Assembly (NCBI GenBank): GCA_013813605.1
Contig: JACCRL010000252.1
Location: forward strand, 1 to 9,262
Direction of reading: 5' to 3'
DNA length: 9,262 nucleotides
Source of the DNA: Gemmatimonadaceae bacterium
Lineage (GTDB): Bacteria; Gemmatimonadota; Gemmatimonadetes; Gemmatimonadales; Gemmatimonadaceae
Part shown: in pieces, positions 6,851 through 9,262 of the stretch
Layout: each line of letters begins with the position of its first letter
How positions within the stretch are numbered: position 1 is the first letter of the stretch
Position numbers and translations under genes: made by a program
The notes under the pieces: generated by a model
The model's database searches: none
Told to the model about the DNA's origin: nothing
Seen by the model: the letters and a program-made list of their open reading frames with translations, nothing else

Positions 6851-7681
6851 TCAGGACGTACGGCTTACCATGAAATTAGCGACTTCGGCGAGCTTCGTCG
6901 TGAGCAGACCTCGCTCGCGAAGCGTCGCGAGGCCTTCCTCCACGAGTGACTGGGCGCGGCGCCGTGCTCCGTCAACGCCGAGCAGGGCCGGATAGGTGCT
7001 CTTGCCGAGCGCCTGGTCCCTTCCGCTCGTCTTGCCAAGCTGGCTGGTCGTTGCGGTCACGTCCAGAACATCATCCATGATCTGGAAAGCGAGTCCAAGC
7101 CTTCGCCCGTAGCTCTCGAAGGCGTGAACATCTTCCGGCCCTGCATCAGCCGCAAGCGCGCCCATCGCGACGCAGGCCGCGATCAGCTCGCCGGTCTTGG
7201 CGGCGTGGATCCGTTCGAGTTCGCCGAGGTCGAGCGAGAGTCCCTCGCCGAGGAGATCGTTGAGCTGCCCGCCGATCATCCCGCCCGAGCCGGCGGCACG
7301 AAGCAAAGCGCGCGCGATCGCCCGCGCGCGGCTTTCCGGCAGGTGCATCGAGGAAGTGGATGCGCGGACTACTTCGACGGCGAGCGGGATCATGAGCACA
7401 CCCGCGAGTATCGCCGTCCGGGAGCCAAAGACCCGGTGCACCGTCGCGCGCCCTCGACGCATGTCGTCGTCATCCATGCACGGGAGGTCGTCGTGCACGA
7501 GCGAGTATGCGTGAATGAGCTCGGCCGCGCATGAGAGCCGTGTCGCATCGCCGGTGCCGCCCGCGGCCTGGTACGCGGCGAGCAGCAGCAGCGGGCGCAC
7601 ACGTTTTCCGGGACTGCGCAGGGCGTACTGGATTGCGTCTGCGACACGTGGATGCACTCCGGCCAGCGATTCGGTGCACAC
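6851..7681 (-). CDS. ispA: Polyprenyl (farnesyl/geranyl-type) diphosphate synthase
   Basis: This enzyme condenses IPP with allylic diphosphates, most likely making FPP for undecaprenyl and quinone side chains. From the GTG at 7681 it has 276 residues. Key motifs: PGKRVRPLL (24-32), the first aspartate-rich motif HDDLPCMDDDD (63-73), the GQLNDLLGE region (138-146), KTGELI (162-167), the second aspartate-rich motif FQIMDDVLD (199-207), and LGKTSGRDQALGKSTYP (215-231). DD-X4-D in the first motif is the bacterial short-chain type; product length cannot be fixed from sequence. The start is doubtful. Upstream the frame stays open and reads SNTSPAAFESGRGAVEAALE, which looks like the N-terminal helix of this family. 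No ATG, GTG or TTG exists there, only ATC at 7747. The GTG start leaves a 58-base gap to xseB and removes that helix. Confidence 0.95.
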   Translation of the reverse strand: MCTESLAGVHPRVADAIQYALRSPGKRVRPLLLLAAYQAAGGTGDATRLSCAAELIHAYSLVHDDLPCMDDDDMRRGRATVHRVFGSRTAILAGVLMIPLAVEVVRASTSSMHLPESRARAIARALLRAAGSGGMIGGQLNDLLGEGLSLDLGELERIHAAKTGELIAACVAMGALAADAGPEDVHAFESYGRRLGLAFQIMDDVLDVTATTSQLGKTSGRDQALGKSTYPALLGVDGARRRAQSLVEEGLATLRERGLLTTKLAEVANFMVSRTS

Positions 7682-7739
7682 CGCCTCGAGCGCCGCTTCG
7701 ACCGCTCCCCTTCCGGACTCGAAGGCTGCGGGGGAGGTA

Positions 7740-7958
7740 TTAGAGATCCATTCCCCGCAGCTCGAACGACCCGTCCGCGCGTTCGATGAGCATCTTCACC
7801 TTCCCCTCGGTTTTTTCCAGCTCCGCCGACGCGGCGCGCAGTACCTCGATGCCCTCCTCGAAAAGCTTGAGCGATGCATCGAGCCCGACATCGTCCTGCT
7901 CGAGCCGTGAAACGATCTCCTCGAGCCGGGAGAGGCGTGCCTCAAACGACACCGTCAC
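7740..7958 (-). CDS. xseB: Exodeoxyribonuclease VII small subunit
   Basis: XseB is the small helical subunit that assembles in several copies on XseA to form exonuclease VII, which degrades single-stranded DNA. The 72 residues fit the family length. The diagnostic pattern is SFEARLSRLEEIVSRLEQDD followed by GLDASLKLFEEGIEVLR, then a second helix ending in EGKVKMLI. The start is GTG at 7958 (VTVSFEARL) or GTG at 7952. The second has GGGAA placed 6 bases upstream, a better distance; the product differs by only two residues. A longer frame going back to 8324 is not real because it overlaps the dehydrogenase gene. The large-subunit gene xseA, often the immediate neighbour, is not in the window. 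Stop to ispA: overlap of 8 bases if ispA starts at ATC 7747. Confidence 0.92.
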   Translation of the reverse strand: MTVSFEARLSRLEEIVSRLEQDDVGLDASLKLFEEGIEVLRAASAELEKTEGKVKMLIERADGSFELRGMDL

Positions 7959-7987
7959 TTCCCGGTCAGGCCGGTCGCGCAGCGCAC

Positions 7988-9262
7988 TTACCGGCTCCGC
8001 GGGAGGGAAAACGCGATGATCTCGTCGCTCTTGCCGAACACCTTGCCGTCGCCGCCCGCCGCGATCACGACGTACTGACGGCCGTCGGCGCCGAGGAAGG
8101 TCATCGGCGTCGCCTTTCCGCCGGCGGGCAGCTTCGCCTTCCAGAGTTCCCTCCCCGTCGCCGTCTCGTAGGCGCGGAAATACGCATCGGTCGTCGCGCC
8201 GATGAACGTCAACCCCGAAGCGGTCGTGATCGGACCACCAAGGTTGATGGCGCCGGTGAGATATGGCGAAGTCGGAAGTCCGAGCTTCTCGAGACCCTCG
8301 GGCGTTCCGAGCGGAACGCTCCACAGCTCCCGTCCGGTGCGGAGACTGATTCCGCTGAGCGATCCGAGCGGCGGCCGGGTGCAGAATGAGCCTTTGCTGG
8401 AGGTCAGCACTTCACGTTTCAACACATACGGAGTGCCTCGCATCATCGCGTACTCGAGACCGATCCGCTCGCCGCGGGTTTCGGCCATCGACGATTCGTA
8501 CGCCGCGCGTGGAACGAGAGTGATCACTGCCGCGATGCGATTCGTTGGCACAACCACGATCTGCCGGTCCGCGTCATAGGAGAGCCCGCCCCAGTGCGCG
8601 CCGCCGACGTTGGCCGGAAAGTTGACCGACCCCCTGAGACTGGGCGGAGTGAAAGGGCCATCGTTGCGCAGGCTCGCGACTCGCGCGGCGCAATCGGCGC
8701 TGTCGGCCGGCGTGACACCCCAGATATCGGCGGCGGTGATGCGCTGCGGACTGAGTGGCGGCAACCCCGCGCTGATTGGCTGCGTCGGATGTGCTTCCTC
8801 GCCGGCGACATCGCTCGCTGGTGCAGCGCGCTCTTCCACCGGAAAGAGCGGCTTGCCCGTCTCGCGGTGAAGAACGAACAGTTGTCCGGATTTCGTCGCT
8901 TGCAGGACGGCGGGAATTCGTGCCCCTCCTCGCTCGATCGTAACAAGAGCCGGCGGCGCCGCGTTGTCGTAGTCCCACAGGTCGTGGTGAATGGTCTGGA
9001 AGTGCCAGACGACGCGACCGGTCGATGCGCGCAGCGCGACTATGGAGTTCGCATACAGATTCTGTCCCTTCCGTTCGCCGCCGTAGTAGTCCACGCTCGG
9101 CGACGAAGTCGGAATGAACACGAGATCGCGCGCCGGGTCGGCGGCGATCACCGACCACGCGTTGGCGGCGCCGGACCGATGCGCCATTGGACCGATCCAC
9201 GTGCGAAATCCGGGGTCGGCGGGATCCTGAGGGACGGGGTGCCATGTCCATCGCCGCGACCC
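7988..9262 (-). CDS. PQQ-dependent (glucose-type) dehydrogenase, C-terminal part
   Basis: The frame is open to the right edge, so 424 C-terminal residues are visible and the N-terminus is missing; the internal ATG at 9187 is not a start. The segment starts WTWHPVPQDP and carries the quinoprotein pattern IVALRASTGRVVWHFQTIHHDLWDYD (in two parts: strand with A-x-TG-xx-W, then HHDLWDYD at visible residues 92-99). The latter matches the region of the catalytic aspartate in membrane glucose dehydrogenase. VLQATKSGQLFVLHRETG holds a lysine at the place of the PQQ-contacting lysine. Two more W-docking repeats are SLRTGRELW and YETATGRELWKAKLPAGG. The C-terminus (TPMTF, GRQYVVIAAGGDGK) is typical of the Gcd family. 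It would oxidise a sugar or alcohol in the periplasm and feed electrons to quinone. Substrate and membrane anchor cannot be judged. xseB follows after 29 bases with no terminator seen. Confidence 0.9.
   Translation of the reverse strand, partial: GSRRWTWHPVPQDPADPGFRTWIGPMAHRSGAANAWSVIAADPARDLVFIPTSSPSVDYYGGERKGQNLYANSIVALRASTGRVVWHFQTIHHDLWDYDNAAPPALVTIERGGARIPAVLQATKSGQLFVLHRETGKPLFPVEERAAPASDVAGEEAHPTQPISAGLPPLSPQRITAADIWGVTPADSADCAARVASLRNDGPFTPPSLRGSVNFPANVGGAHWGGLSYDADRQIVVVPTNRIAAVITLVPRAAYESSMAETRGERIGLEYAMMRGTPYVLKREVLTSSKGSFCTRPPLGSLSGISLRTGRELWSVPLGTPEGLEKLGLPTSPYLTGAINLGGPITTASGLTFIGATTDAYFRAYETATGRELWKAKLPAGGKATPMTFLGADGRQYVVIAAGGDGKVFGKSDEIIAFSLPRSR

Noticed and set aside
7959..7987. 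Possible terminator between the PQQ dehydrogenase and xseB
   Set aside because: Short CCGG and GCGC repeats are present, but there is no stable stem followed by a T run.
7740..8324. 194-codon version of xseB
   Set aside because: The first 120 or so residues overlap the dehydrogenase gene in another frame and do not resemble XseB; the family is about 70-80 residues long.

Overview
This GC-rich window probably comes from a chromosome of a Gemmatimonadota-like or similar free-living Gram-negative bacterium. The phylum is an inference from the secreted beta-barrel-like protein, the tRNA genes that do not encode CCA, and the gene order xseB-ispA-dxs-nadK-recN. No mobile element, CRISPR array, phage gene or rRNA is visible.

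Left part (1-682). The N-terminus of a membrane-anchored sensor-type protein runs off the left edge on the minus strand. Just upstream of it, on the same strand, are tRNA-Gly(GCC) and tRNA-Leu(UAA), and the spacing allows a tRNA-mRNA co-transcript. The 178-base gap from 505 to 682 is a divergent promoter region: candidate sigma-70-type elements for the tRNAs on minus, and a perfect TTGACA box with an alternating GC spacer on plus.

Middle (683-2356, plus strand). One exported 557-residue protein that looks like an outer-membrane barrel of unknown substrate. Its 3' end overlaps the convergent recN by 53 bases.

Right part (2304-9262, minus strand). A tightly packed gene series reads right to left: the C-terminal part of a PQQ-dependent (glucose-type) dehydrogenase, xseB, ispA, dxs, nadK, recN. 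dxs/nadK and nadK/recN each share a TGATG junction, which suggests translational coupling. Dxs makes DXP, the entry to the MEP pathway. IspA condenses IPP and DMAPP units into FPP/GPP-type prenyl diphosphates for quinones and cell-wall lipid carriers. NadK makes NADP. XseB and RecN are DNA-repair proteins that often sit in this cluster. The PQQ dehydrogenase would pass electrons to the respiratory chain, usually to quinone.

Most genes here are ordinary housekeeping genes and I do not see a convincing new system. The best leads are two genes (the left-edge sensor and ispA) whose most sensible start codon is ATC rather than ATG/GTG/TTG, the unusual promoter spacer before the barrel gene, and the convergent coding overlap at recN.
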